32,749 bases of DNA from Clostridia bacterium (GTDB lineage Bacteria > Bacillota > Clostridia > Christensenellales > Aristaeellaceae): positions 1-32,749 of the forward strand of contig JAFUHD010000213.1 of assembly GCA_017469025.1 (NCBI GenBank), written 5' to 3'. The position numbers and the translations under genes are program-made. Positions 23,939 through 32,749 of the stretch are shown here, in pieces. A model generated the notes under the pieces. That model searched no databases, had not been told where the DNA came from, and saw only the letters and a program-made list of their open reading frames with translations. Every line of letters starts with the position of its first letter. Positions within the stretch are counted from its first letter, which is position 1.

Positions 23939-23967
23939 TTGTAAAATTCTCATCTTTCCTGTATACT
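23939..23967 (+). promoter_or_regulatory. Promoter of the sugar isomerase gene
   Basis: TTGTAA (23939-23944) and TATACT (23962-23967) are separated by 17 bp, divergent from the deoC promoter. It would give a leader of about 155 nt. In that leader GTTTCAAATAGGAC is repeated in tandem (23992-24005, 24006-24019), and GTCCT at 23983-23987 can pair with either AGGAC. Confidence 0.6.
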
Positions 23968-24033
23968 CAATGTATTCTGGATGTCCTGTCTGTTTCAAAT
24001 AGGACGTTTCAAATAGGACGTTTTACTTGGGAG

Positions 24034-24132
24034 ACAGCCCAGCGTCTTGTGCTGGTTTGTCAGATAATGACATCTGCTATTGATATGATGCCGAAAACCA
24101 ATCTATGTGATCAGAGGAGGAAGCTTTTATGA
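24034..24132 (+). repeat. Cys-leader repeat, divergent copy before the isomerase
   Basis: Plus-strand copy of the leader. The frame reads ETAQRLVLVCQIM, then IDMMPKTNLC, and continues through the ribosome-binding site to TGA at 24130-24132, overlapping the isomerase ATG (ATGA). Many differences from the def/cobB copies are synonymous (CAA/CAG, ATC/ATA, GCG/GCT). The 5' hairpin is CCAGC-GTCTTGT-GCTGG. No ATG opens this frame before the conserved part, so initiation is unclear. Confidence 0.5.
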
Positions 24133-24950
24133 TTATCGGAATGCGCGGCCATGATTTTGGCCGTCTCGAGCCGGATGTGCTTGCGGCGGAAATCGCAAAA
24201 AACGGCTTTAAAGCTACACAGCTGGCATTTACCAAAGCGTTTCCGAAGCCTGAAGCGGAATATATGACGCCGGAAATGCTGAAAAAAATCCGCGAAATAT
24301 TCACAGATGCCGGCATTCAAATCGCCGTCATGGGCTGCTATGTCAGCGCAAGTGACAAGGATCCGGAGATTCTGAGTGCAGCAAAAGCACGCTTTTCAAA
24401 GTGCCTTGAAGCAAGTAAGCTGCTTGGTGCCGGATGCGTTGGTACAGAAACAACACATTTTACCTTCCCTGAAAGCGAGCGGGAGGCGGCCTACCTGCGG
24501 TTGCTTGATTTCACCAGCAGTGTCGCCAAGACAGCCGAAAAATGTGGAGCAACGATAGGCATTGAACCTGTGGCTGTTCACACACTCAATACACCGGAAC
24601 TTACCGGCCGACTGCTCAGAGAGGTAAACAGCCCCAGTCTCCATGTTATTCTGGATACTGCCAACCTGATCACACCGGCAACCACAGCGCCGGAGGCACA
24701 GATGGAAGTACTGAAACGTGCCCTGTCAATCTTTGGTGATAAGGTTTGTGCGCTTCACATTAAAGACGGTGTCTTCAACAGCGAAGGCAAGTGGGAAAAC
24801 CGTCCGCTTGGCGCCGGCATCATGGACTGGCCGCACATGTTCCCTGTTCTGCGTGAGAAACTAGATCATCTCTGCGCCATGCGCGAAGACGTATGGCCGG
24901 GCATAGCCGCCAGAGAATGCGAAATCATGCATGAATGGGCTGCACTCTGA
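24129..24950 (+). CDS. Sugar phosphate isomerase/epimerase (AP_endonuc_2 fold)
   Basis: A 273-residue TIM-barrel protein of the xylose isomerase-like group. Metal-ligand positions are recognisable: Glu in IGIEPVAVHT, Asp in VILDTANL, His in ALHIKDG and Glu in AARECEIMHEW. Members isomerise or epimerise keto-sugars, inositol intermediates or tagatose/psicose; the substrate cannot be read here. GAGGAGG lies 7 nt before ATG 24129. It stands alone between its promoter and a terminator, divergent from deoC, so a shared sugar-catabolic role is possible but unproven. Confidence 0.88.
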   Translation: MIIGMRGHDFGRLEPDVLAAEIAKNGFKATQLAFTKAFPKPEAEYMTPEMLKKIREIFTDAGIQIAVMGCYVSASDKDPEILSAAKARFSKCLEASKLLGAGCVGTETTHFTFPESEREAAYLRLLDFTSSVAKTAEKCGATIGIEPVAVHTLNTPELTGRLLREVNSPSLHVILDTANLITPATTAPEAQMEVLKRALSIFGDKVCALHIKDGVFNSEGKWENRPLGAGIMDWPHMFPVLREKLDHLCAMREDVWPGIAARECEIMHEWAAL

Positions 24951-24954
24951 TATC

Positions 24955-24985
24955 AAAGGACCCGCCATACGGCAGGTCCTTTTTT
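24955..24985 (+). terminator. Terminator of the isomerase gene
   Basis: AAAGGACCcGCC-ATAC-GGCaGGTCCTTTTTT is an 11-bp stem with one mismatch and a U-tail. In the minus-strand RNA the mismatch becomes a G-U pair, so it may also help end the converging ABC operon. Confidence 0.85.
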
Positions 24986-24993
24986 GAATGCTG

Positions 24994-25788
24994 TCAGGAG
25001 AGCAGCATTCTGTCATTATTCAGTTCGGCACCGGCTGCCTTTTCAAAAAGTTCCATTAAATCTCCCCTGGTCATAGCCCGTTTCTGATTTCCGGAAACAT
25101 CCACCACAATGCGGCCGGCATTCATCATAATAAGTCGGTTGCCTATGGCAATTGCATCCTTCATGTTGTGGGTGACCATGAGTGCTGTCAGATGCCGTTC
25201 TGTGACAATCTTCTCTGTCAGTTCAAGCACCTTGGCAGCTGTCTTTGGATCCAGTGCCGCCGTATGTTCATCCAGCAGAAGCAGTTTTGGTGTTTTCAAC
25301 GTTGCCATCAGCAGTGTCAGCGCCTGCCTCTGTCCGCCTGACAGAAGACCGACTTTGCTGCTCATGCGTTCCTCGAGACCAAGCCCCAGTGTATGTAGCT
25401 GTTCGCGGTACATCTCCCGTTCCATATTGGAAATGCCCCATCGAAGACCGCGCTTCTGCCCGCGGCGCATGGCCAGTGCCATATTTTCTTCAATATTCAT
25501 TGTTGCAGCGGTTCCGGTCATCGGATCCTGAAATACGCGTCCCAGATAAGCCGCCCGCCTGTATTCAGGCAGGTGAGTCACATCTTTCCCGCCGATCTCA
25601 ATGGTCCCCCTGTCTACCGGAAAAACACCGGCCACTGCATTGAGCATGGTTGATTTCCCGGCACCATTTCCACCTATAACCGTAACAAAGTCGCCTTCAT
25701 TCAGATGCAGATCCACATCCGCAAGCGCAACTTTTTCTGTTATGGTACCCGGATTGAAGGTTTTGGCAATGTGATTGATATGAAGCAC
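24994..25788 (-). CDS. ABC transporter ATP-binding protein (TrpZ-like)
   Basis: A 264-residue ATPase. Walker A is GGNGAGKST (39-47), the Q-loop is VFQDPM, the signature is LSGGQRQA (149-156) and Walker B is LLLLDEHTAALDP, where His replaces the usual Pro, as is common in ATPases paired with ABC_sub_bind importers. It energises uptake through the adjacent permease. The start is GTG 25788 behind GGGGG, 3 nt after the permease stop. It is the last gene of the operon. Confidence 0.92.
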   Translation of the reverse strand: MLHINHIAKTFNPGTITEKVALADVDLHLNEGDFVTVIGGNGAGKSTMLNAVAGVFPVDRGTIEIGGKDVTHLPEYRRAAYLGRVFQDPMTGTAATMNIEENMALAMRRGQKRGLRWGISNMEREMYREQLHTLGLGLEERMSSKVGLLSGGQRQALTLLMATLKTPKLLLLDEHTAALDPKTAAKVLELTEKIVTERHLTALMVTHNMKDAIAIGNRLIMMNAGRIVVDVSGNQKRAMTRGDLMELFEKAAGAELNNDRMLLS

Positions 25789-25791
25789 TGC

Positions 25792-26715
25792 CTATACCCC
25801 CTTCCTGGACCGCATCCTGGTGCGAAGCTGTCCACGCCAGTACGGAATTGCAAGGAAGATGCCAACCACCAGTGCCGTCAGCAGTTTCAGGTCATTGGTA
25901 TTGAGACCCAGCCAAAGCACAACCTGAATCACCAGATAATAAATAATGGCGCCAACAGAAACGGCCAGAAGTTTCAGAGCAAAATTCCGGAAAACTTTTC
26001 CAAACACAACCTCACCGATAATCACTGCTGCAAGACCAATGACAATGGCACCACGTCCCATTCCAACATCAGCAAATCCCTGATACTGCGACAGTAAAGC
26101 GCCTGCCAGAGCCACAATTCCATTGCTCAGCATAAGACCGACTACCTTACCCCGCTCCGTATTGATACCCTGCGCTCTTGCCATATTGGGATTCGCACCT
26201 GTTGCCCTGAGCGAACAGCCATATTCCGTTCCAAAGAACCAGTACATGACCGCTATCAGAATTACGGTCAGAATTGTCAGTGTGATAATCGGGTTCTCCA
26301 CACTCATCTGTCTCGCATTTCTGGCGGATACGATCAGCTTGAAATTGTTTACGCTTATGGCCATGTTCGCCTTGTTCCCCAGAATGCGAAGGTTAATAGA
26401 GTAAAGCCCAAGCTGCGTCAGTATACCCGACAGAATAGCCGGAATTCCCATACCGGTATGAAACAGGCCTGTTACCAGACCAGCCAGCATTCCTGCAAGA
26501 AATGCAACTGCCAGCGACAGCCACACATTGCATCCGCTTGTAATCATGACAGCAGCAACAGCACCGCCTGTTCCAATACTTCCATCCACTGTCAGATCCG
26601 CTACATCCAGGATTCGGTAAGTAATATATACACCTATCGCCATAATTCCCCAGATGAGTCCCTGTGCAACTGCGCCTGGCAAGGCATTGATCAGCTTGAT
26701 CAGTTCCACCGTCAT
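25792..26715 (-). CDS. ABC transporter permease (TrpY-like, BPD_transp_2)
   Basis: A 307-residue permease with about eight or nine membrane helices. ITYRILDVADLTVDGSIGTG and RATGANPNMARAQGINTER are typical of the permease family paired with ABC_sub_bind proteins. It forms the membrane channel with the ATPase just downstream. ATG 26715 follows GGAGG closely. It ends with TAG, showing that this codon is a normal stop here. It is separated from the binding-protein gene by 77 bp containing a long hairpin. Confidence 0.92.
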   Translation of the reverse strand: MTVELIKLINALPGAVAQGLIWGIMAIGVYITYRILDVADLTVDGSIGTGGAVAAVMITSGCNVWLSLAVAFLAGMLAGLVTGLFHTGMGIPAILSGILTQLGLYSINLRILGNKANMAISVNNFKLIVSARNARQMSVENPIITLTILTVILIAVMYWFFGTEYGCSLRATGANPNMARAQGINTERGKVVGLMLSNGIVALAGALLSQYQGFADVGMGRGAIVIGLAAVIIGEVVFGKVFRNFALKLLAVSVGAIIYYLVIQVVLWLGLNTNDLKLLTALVVGIFLAIPYWRGQLRTRMRSRKGV

Positions 26716-26738
26716 TCCTCCGCCGTATCAAATACATG

Positions 26739-26772
26739 CCTGAAGAAGAGAAAAAACTTTCTCCTCCTCAGG
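26739..26772 (-). other. Intercistronic mRNA hairpin
   Basis: In the minus-strand RNA CCTGAGGAGGAGAAA-GTTT-TTTCTCTTCTTCAGG folds into a 15-bp stem with two G-U pairs, 20 nt after the binding-protein stop. No U-run follows. It may protect the upstream mRNA or weaken read-through so that binding protein is made in excess over permease. Confidence 0.65.
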
Positions 26773-26792
26773 CTGTTTTTCACAAGTTCAGA

Positions 26793-27725
26793 TCAGTCAA
26801 GTACCGTATAATCTGCCGGAATGGTTACACCAAGTGCCTCAGCATTGGCCGCGTTGTATTTTTTGACAAACTGTGGCGCACTCTGCACCGGCATGGTACT
26901 GATATCCGCACCGTTTGCCAGAATCTCATACGCCATCTCACCTGTAGCATAACCGATATCATAATAGCTGATCGTCAGCGTTGCCACACCGCAGCCGCGG
27001 CAGATACCTTCCTCACCGGCAACGACAGGAAGCCCTGCCGGTATCACAACATTGGCAATTGTCTCCGTATATGCCGCACAGGTATTGTCCGTCGGTATGT
27101 ACAGCACATCACAACCGTCTGCAGCAGCCTGTGCCACAGAAGCAACATCGTTGGAATCCGTAAAGGAGAACTCAACACACTCATAGCCGAGTGCCTCAAG
27201 ATAGCCGCGAATCGTTTTGATCTGATAGACAGAGTTCGCTTCAGCGCTGCAATACAGCAGACCAACCTTCTTGGCCTCCGGAAACAGCTCTTTTACCATA
27301 TCGGCCTGTCCATCGAGCGGAGCAAGATCTGTCGTTCCGGAAACGTTGATTCCACTTGTTCCATTAAATTCGCTCATGCCGAGAGCAGTCGCATAATCTG
27401 TTACGGACGTTCCAAGAATGGGTATGTCGGCTGTGGCCGCTACACCCGCCTGTACCGGTGCTGTAGCATTCGCCAGAATCAAATCGACACCATTCGATAC
27501 AAAGGTATTCATAATGGTTGCACAGTTCACTGCATCACCAGATGCATTCTGCTCATCAAAAACAACATCCGGCATTTTTTCACTCAGTGCATCTTTAAAA
27601 CCCTGTGTTGCTGCGTCAAGCGCCTCATGCTGGACAAGCTGGCAGATGCCAACCGTTGCGGCATTCGCACAGGCAGCACAGATTACCAGAATCAGTGAAA
27701 GAACAAGTACAGTAATTTTCTTCAT
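26793..27725 (-). CDS. ABC transporter substrate-binding protein (TrpX-like)
   Basis: A 310-residue ABC_sub_bind protein. Residues 1-22 (MKKITVLVLSLILVICAACANA) are an export signal; the cysteines do not fit a lipobox well, so cleavage by signal peptidase I is the better reading. ATVGICQLVQHEALDAATQG begins the mature domain, and ILGTSVTDYATALG and AAADGCDVLYIPTDN are typical. TrpXYZ members are linked to tryptophan uptake through T-box or TRAP regulation in some Bacillota, but no such leader is visible here, so the ligand stays open. ATG 27725 follows GGAGG by 8 nt. It is the first gene of the operon. Confidence 0.9.
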   Translation of the reverse strand: MKKITVLVLSLILVICAACANAATVGICQLVQHEALDAATQGFKDALSEKMPDVVFDEQNASGDAVNCATIMNTFVSNGVDLILANATAPVQAGVAATADIPILGTSVTDYATALGMSEFNGTSGINVSGTTDLAPLDGQADMVKELFPEAKKVGLLYCSAEANSVYQIKTIRGYLEALGYECVEFSFTDSNDVASVAQAAADGCDVLYIPTDNTCAAYTETIANVVIPAGLPVVAGEEGICRGCGVATLTISYYDIGYATGEMAYEILANGADISTMPVQSAPQFVKKYNAANAEALGVTIPADYTVLD

Positions 27726-27792
27726 AAAGAGGTCCTCCAGTCATCCGGGTTCTTATGTACCAAAAAGCATTCAGCCCCAAAAGGCTGGCGCT

Positions 27793-27821
27793 ATTATATT
27801 TGCTTACTAAAATTTTGTCAA
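27793..27821 (-). promoter_or_regulatory. Promoter of the ABC importer operon
   Basis: On the minus strand TTGACA (27821-27816) and TATAAT (27798-27793) with 17-bp spacing are a perfect consensus. The leader of about 60 nt has an AGCC/GGCT hairpin but no T-box or known aptamer that I can recognise. Confidence 0.8.
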
Positions 27822-27918
27822 CACAAATTTTGGGTATTATCTATTTTCCCCTTGTAATTTCGCTTGATTAGCTGTTGATTATCAGATTGAGGTTGACAAT
27901 CTGTCTTCTTTTACTGTC

Positions 27919-27951
27919 AAAAAAGGCTGTGCACGTTTCCATGCACAGCCT
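27919..27951 (-). terminator. Terminator of gdhA
   Basis: On the minus strand AGGCTGTGCA-TGGAAACG-TGCACAGCCT is a perfect 10-bp stem followed by TTTTT, 11 nt after the gdhA stop. Confidence 0.9.
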
Positions 27952-27962
27952 GAAGGAGGATC

Positions 27963-29303
<1,341 letters not shown>

Positions 29304-29357
29304 TTATCCTCCTTGATAATGACCGCACCCTTGCGAGCCGATCGGATTACGCAGCAC

Positions 29358-29386
29358 ATTATAATGTTCTTTCTGTAGAATTGCAA
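29358..29386 (-). promoter_or_regulatory. Promoter of gdhA
   Basis: On the minus strand TTGCAA (29386-29381) and TATAAT (29363-29358) have 17-bp spacing, about 60 bp before the start. Confidence 0.7.
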
Positions 29387-29746
29387 GCAGTTTTTAAAAT
29401 TTTATTCACATTTCTTTTAAAAAAGCCTTTATACAGCTTTAAAATGAATTTTGTTCATTCATAAAAATCATATTTATCCCGTACAGGCGTTTCCCCGCCT
29501 GTTTTGTTCCTTCGACAGTAATACATCGTCAGCTGGTCTGTCAGCCTTCCACTTTTGCATTTCATCCAGATTAACTTGTCAATTAATCTGGAATTCATCC
29601 CTAATAATCTGGAGATTTCTGCATATTTTTCAATTCAGATTGCATTTTTTCTTGATTCTTCTTCTCAATTCCTGTATGATTATCCGTCGGGTATACAGCC
29701 TAAATACACGCCCGGCACGTTTGCCGCAACAATTGAGGAGGTTTTT
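29387..29746 (+). promoter_or_regulatory. uraA promoter and leader; inverted repeat
   Basis: TTGATT (29652-29657) and TATGAT (29675-29680), 17 bp apart, form the uraA promoter. Upstream is a 9-bp inverted repeat CCAGATTAA/TTAATCTGG (29566-29591, 8-nt spacer) with a partial echo TAATCTGGAGATT just after it, at an activator or operator position around -85 to -110. ACAGGCG/CGCCTGT plus TTTTG at 29483-29505 is a weak rightward terminator-like hairpin. No PyrR-binding loop or attenuator was found in the about 66-nt transcribed leader. Confidence 0.55.
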
Positions 29747-31078
29747 ATGTCTCAGCAAAAGTTGTCTCCAAGCAAAATGCTCATTCTTGGCTTCCAGCAC
29801 GTATTTGCCATGTTTGGTGCAACCGTTCTGGTACCGACGCTTACAGGCCTCAGTGTTTCTGTCACACTTCTGTTTGCCGGACTGGGCACACTTCTGTTCC
29901 ATTTGATTACCGGAAAAAAGATTCCCGCTTTCCTCGGCTCTTCCTTCGCATTTCTGGGCGGTTATGCTGCCGTGCACGCCCTAGTTGACAGCCGCGCCGC
30001 TGAGCTCGGCACCACGCTCAATTGGATTCCTTATGCTGGTGTCGGTGTTCTGTGTGCCGGCCTTATTTATGTCCTCATTTCCGCGTTGTTCCGTTCATTC
30101 GGTGCCAGCAAGGTCATGCGTTTCTTCCCACCGGTCGTTACAGGTCCGATCATCATCTGCATCGGCATTACACTGGCCTCAAGCGCCGTCAACAACTGTG
30201 CTGCAAACTGGTTCATTGCCATCATTGCAGTTGCCGTGGTCGTCATCTTCAACATCTGGGGAAAAGGCATGCTCAAGATCATTCCGATTCTCCTTGGTGT
30301 AATTGTTTCTTATGTCGTAGCTGCTGTCATGGGGCTGGTTGATTTAACGCCCGTTAAGGAAGCTGCCTGGATCGGTATCCCGATCAAATTTGACGAAACT
30401 GTCTTCTCCCTGTTCGGTCATGCAGACGGTGCCCTCATCCTTTCCTCTCTCATCGCCATGGTTCCGATTTCCCTTGCAACCATCGTTGAACATATTGGCG
30501 ACATGTGCGCCATCTCTTCTACAGTCGGCCAGAACTTCATCGCAGATCCCGGTCTGCACCGTTCCCTGATGGGTGATGGTCTTGCCACCTCCCTTGCTTC
30601 CCTGTTCGGTGCACCTGCAAACACCACTTACGGCGAAAATACCGGTGTTCTGGCGCTTACCGGCGTATATGATCCCCGTGTCGTCCGGATCGCTGCCATT
30701 ATTGCCGCTGTCTTCTCATTCTCACCCAAATTTGCAGCCCTGATCTACTGCATGCCGACTGCAACCATCGGCGGTGTCAGCCTGATTCTCTATGGCATGA
30801 TTTCAGCAGTCGGCGTCCGCAATGTGGTCGAGAACCATGTTGACTTCACCAAATCCCGCAATGTTATCATTGCAGCCCTGATCATGTCCCTGGCACTTGG
30901 CATCAACTTCTCCGCTGCCGGCGCCATCGCATTCTCAATCGGCTCTGTTACCATTTCTCTCTCCGGTCTGGCAGTCGCAGCCCTGATCGGCATTCTGCTC
31001 AACGCTGTTCTGCCTGGAAACGATTATCAGTTCGGCGTCGACCAGCAGGGCGATACCTCTGTCAACTTTAAGGTCTGA
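29747..31078 (+). CDS. uraA: Uracil permease (NCS2 family)
   Basis: A 443-residue nucleobase:proton symporter with 14 expected membrane segments. MLILGFQHVFAMFGATVLVP is the classic start of UraA/PyrP. Substrate-site residues are visible in TIVEHIGD (Glu and His) and TTYGENTGVLALTG (Glu), and FLGSSFAFLGG is the TM3 strand. Uracil is favoured over xanthine by the FQHVFAMFGATVLVP form. ATG 29747 follows GAGGAGG by 5-6 nt; the frame is open further upstream but that is promoter DNA. It is monocistronic. Confidence 0.95.
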   Translation: MSQQKLSPSKMLILGFQHVFAMFGATVLVPTLTGLSVSVTLLFAGLGTLLFHLITGKKIPAFLGSSFAFLGGYAAVHALVDSRAAELGTTLNWIPYAGVGVLCAGLIYVLISALFRSFGASKVMRFFPPVVTGPIIICIGITLASSAVNNCAANWFIAIIAVAVVVIFNIWGKGMLKIIPILLGVIVSYVVAAVMGLVDLTPVKEAAWIGIPIKFDETVFSLFGHADGALILSSLIAMVPISLATIVEHIGDMCAISSTVGQNFIADPGLHRSLMGDGLATSLASLFGAPANTTYGENTGVLALTGVYDPRVVRIAAIIAAVFSFSPKFAALIYCMPTATIGGVSLILYGMISAVGVRNVVENHVDFTKSRNVIIAALIMSLALGINFSAAGAIAFSIGSVTISLSGLAVAALIGILLNAVLPGNDYQFGVDQQGDTSVNFKV

Positions 31079-31093
31079 TTCCTTTAGCCTTTC

Positions 31094-31123
31094 AGTGGAT
31101 GACTCCGGTCATCCACTTTTTTT
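31094..31123 (+). terminator. Terminator of uraA
   Basis: AGTGGATGAC-TCCG-GTCATCCACT is a perfect 10-bp stem followed by a T-run, 15 nt after the stop. Confidence 0.9.
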
Positions 31124-31177
31124 ATGTCTGAATGCCAGCCCATGTTATCGTTTTCCACTTGTTCCCCTCTGAAAAAC

Positions 31178-31224
31178 AAAAAAGCAGACTTGCGGTTTTC
31201 CATGTGGAAAAGCCGCTTGTCTGC
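31178..31224 (-). terminator. Terminator of the SGNH gene
   Basis: On the minus strand GCAGACAAGCGGCTTTTCC pairs through an ACAT loop with GGAAAACCGCAAGTCTGC, followed by TTTTTTG. It is a stem of about 17 pairs with two mismatches, 43 nt after the stop. Confidence 0.85.
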
Positions 31225-31266
31225 TTACATATACAGGATACTCCGTGTTATGATGAATAGCGGAAT

Positions 31267-32739
31267 CTACAGTTTGACCGCCCGTTCATAGAGAACTTCA
31301 CCCGTTTTTTTGTCCAGCACAGCCACATATACGTCTGTATCAGGCTGAACAGCAAGATGAAAATTCCCATGTTCCGCATTGACAGCAGCATCGCCTGAGC
31401 TGCCATTTAAAGCTACGCTTCCGAAGGACGTCTGAACAATGCCATTCTCCACGCATTCTCCAATATTCCGGCTCTTTCTGTCAATAACCGCCATATATGT
31501 ACCGCCTTCAGGCAGTTCAAGCGGCATCAGGGAATCGGACCAGACAGCTTCGTCCACATCCTCCATCATCAGATGTCTGCGTCCGGCATTCTGCAAAAGC
31601 TGTATTGCCAGGTCATCCTTATAAACCGCAGAGCCATCCGGAATCAGTATGACTGGGCTGAAAGACGGATCGGCAAGCAGCATCAGAAAGCTGTACGGAT
31701 TTGTTTCACGCTCAAAGCTCTTCAGTTTTCTTTCCTTGTATGCTGCATAATCATCATTCCAGGATGAATAGGCATGATCTTTCCGATGGTCTGGCATACC
31801 ATAATGTTCTGACAGATGCTGCCCGATAAAATCCGTCACTTTCCATGCGCCTGAGGGATTGAGATGGGAAGCAGGGTCATAACAGTCCGTACTGTAATCA
31901 GCAATCTGGTCCATGTACACAAAGTCTAGATATTCGATTCCATATTCTTCTGCCGTATATGTAACCGCATTCGTGTACATCATCTCATCTTCATTGTTTC
32001 TGCATGGATAAGGCAGATTGGTAAGCATTATATGAATTCCGGCATCTCTGCAGTATTCAATCATGCGGCGCAGGTACGCAAACCCGAATCCCTGTTCGCT
32101 TGCAACGGCAGAGGTAATTTCATATGCATCCGGAAGCGCTACGGCTATATTACGTTCCCCGCCCAGTTCACGGTTATAATCCGGTTTCAGATCCTCCATA
32201 TTCAGATCATGCCAGCGTGAATGATACTTGATAAACGGGAAAATAAACTCAGCACGCAGATCATGGTAACGATGCCCATGTTTATCCGTAAGCAACGGAT
32301 CGTCTGTAAGATCAAATATAGCTTCCAGTTTCGTCCGTGACAACGGAAATCCATCCAGTGCAATATGCAGATCGCTGCTGGAAGGACAGAGCTTTGCCTG
32401 CTCCCAGACCTGATTGACATCCAGTACAACCATTTTCGGTTTGCAGCTTGACAACGCATTGCGCATCACCCAGTAGGAAACCGGAATCGGTATATTGTAA
32501 CTGGCCAGATTGTACGATGCGATTCCATAATCCTCCCAGAGTTCCATAGGATAAATATCACTGCTGGTGTGACTATCTCCAAAGAATAAAACATCAATCT
32601 GCTTCGCGTGCCTTCTGAATGGTACAATCTTTTCCCGGCTTTCTTTGTATTCCATAACATGACTGAGGCATGCCAGCAGTAAAACCAGACCGGCTGTGAA
32701 TGCCAGACAGGACCGTGCACTCTTGATAGTCTTTTTCAT
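31267..32739 (-). CDS. Membrane-anchored SGNH/GDSL-like protein
   Basis: A 490-residue protein with an N-terminal membrane anchor (about 8-29) and an extracytoplasmic SGNH-hydrolase fold. LFFGDSHTSSDIY carries the nucleophile Ser block, SYNLASYNI and VVLDVNQVWEQ follow, and CYDPASHLNPSGA supplies the Asp-x-x-His end. The form resembles DltD and the AlgJ-like partners of MBOAT acyltransferases, which move acyl groups onto surface polymers. About 140 C-terminal residues form an extra beta-rich region (YMAVIDRKSRN, VYVAVLDKKTGE) without a match. ATG 32739 is preceded by AGGAACCGGT at the window edge, so an upstream gene, probably an MBOAT, may lie just outside. It ends at a terminator. Confidence 0.8.
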   Translation of the reverse strand: MKKTIKSARSCLAFTAGLVLLLACLSHVMEYKESREKIVPFRRHAKQIDVLFFGDSHTSSDIYPMELWEDYGIASYNLASYNIPIPVSYWVMRNALSSCKPKMVVLDVNQVWEQAKLCPSSSDLHIALDGFPLSRTKLEAIFDLTDDPLLTDKHGHRYHDLRAEFIFPFIKYHSRWHDLNMEDLKPDYNRELGGERNIAVALPDAYEITSAVASEQGFGFAYLRRMIEYCRDAGIHIMLTNLPYPCRNNEDEMMYTNAVTYTAEEYGIEYLDFVYMDQIADYSTDCYDPASHLNPSGAWKVTDFIGQHLSEHYGMPDHRKDHAYSSWNDDYAAYKERKLKSFERETNPYSFLMLLADPSFSPVILIPDGSAVYKDDLAIQLLQNAGRRHLMMEDVDEAVWSDSLMPLELPEGGTYMAVIDRKSRNIGECVENGIVQTSFGSVALNGSSGDAAVNAEHGNFHLAVQPDTDVYVAVLDKKTGEVLYERAVKL

Positions 32740-32749
32740 ACCGGTTCCT

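Noticed and set aside
26738..26773. Intrinsic terminator inside the ABC operon
   Set aside because: The stem is strong but is followed by GCATGTATTT without a U-run in the operon direction, so it is listed as an mRNA hairpin.
27726..27815. T-box or tryptophan leader for the TrpX-like operon
   Set aside because: The transcribed leader is only about 60 nt and lacks the T-box sequence AGGGUGGNACCGCG and a terminator/antiterminator pair.

Overview
The window looks like chromosomal DNA of a low-to-middle GC member of the Bacillota, probably a gut-type Erysipelotrichia or Clostridia. The clues are the rplU-prp-rpmA operon with its L21 leader and a Phe/Ala-processed L27, an ECF thiamine transporter behind a TPP riboswitch, strong TTGACA/TATAAT promoters, and abundant U-tailed terminators. 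The taxonomic placement is inference; there is no rRNA or tRNA to fix it.

Left end (1-9.6 kb): decayed and accessory DNA. A TnpB remnant abuts a frameshifted AAA/DUF4143 ATPase that has lost its P-loop. Then come a GH172 (DUF2961) glycosidase, an unusual protein with an IS630-like helix-turn-helix but no DDE nuclease, and the thiT unit (promoter, TPP riboswitch, terminator, transporter). An 819-residue protein follows that joins an N-terminal extension, an adenosine-deaminase domain with its metal ligands intact, and a C-terminal SLOG-like nucleotide-binding domain. Beside it are a broken SEC-C gene, a membrane diguanylate cyclase and a small conserved hypothetical gene; the last two share a promoter.

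Middle (9.6-20 kb): a non-canonical peptide deformylase, two tandem Wzz-like membrane proteins, a family-2 glycosyltransferase broken by one in-frame TAG, and a leftward cluster sirtuin - rarA - 85-codon ORF - cation/proton antiporter, then recO. A short repeated leader, carrying a small Cys-containing reading frame whose stop sits against the next gene's ribosome-binding site, occurs upstream of def, the sirtuin (tandem copies), the antiporter and, in divergent form, the sugar isomerase; related traces lie before recO. This is the most unexpected structure in the window.

Right end (20-32.7 kb): a DUF6020 membrane protein, rplU-prp-rpmA, deoC with a double TGTACA operator candidate at its start site, a divergent sugar phosphate isomerase/epimerase, a three-gene ABC importer of the TrpXYZ/ABC_sub_bind type, glutamate dehydrogenase, a UraA-type uracil permease, and a membrane-anchored SGNH protein of the kind normally paired with an MBOAT acyltransferase, which would lie just beyond the right edge. 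Most genes are housekeeping; the accessory interest is in the first 10 kb and in the repeated leader.
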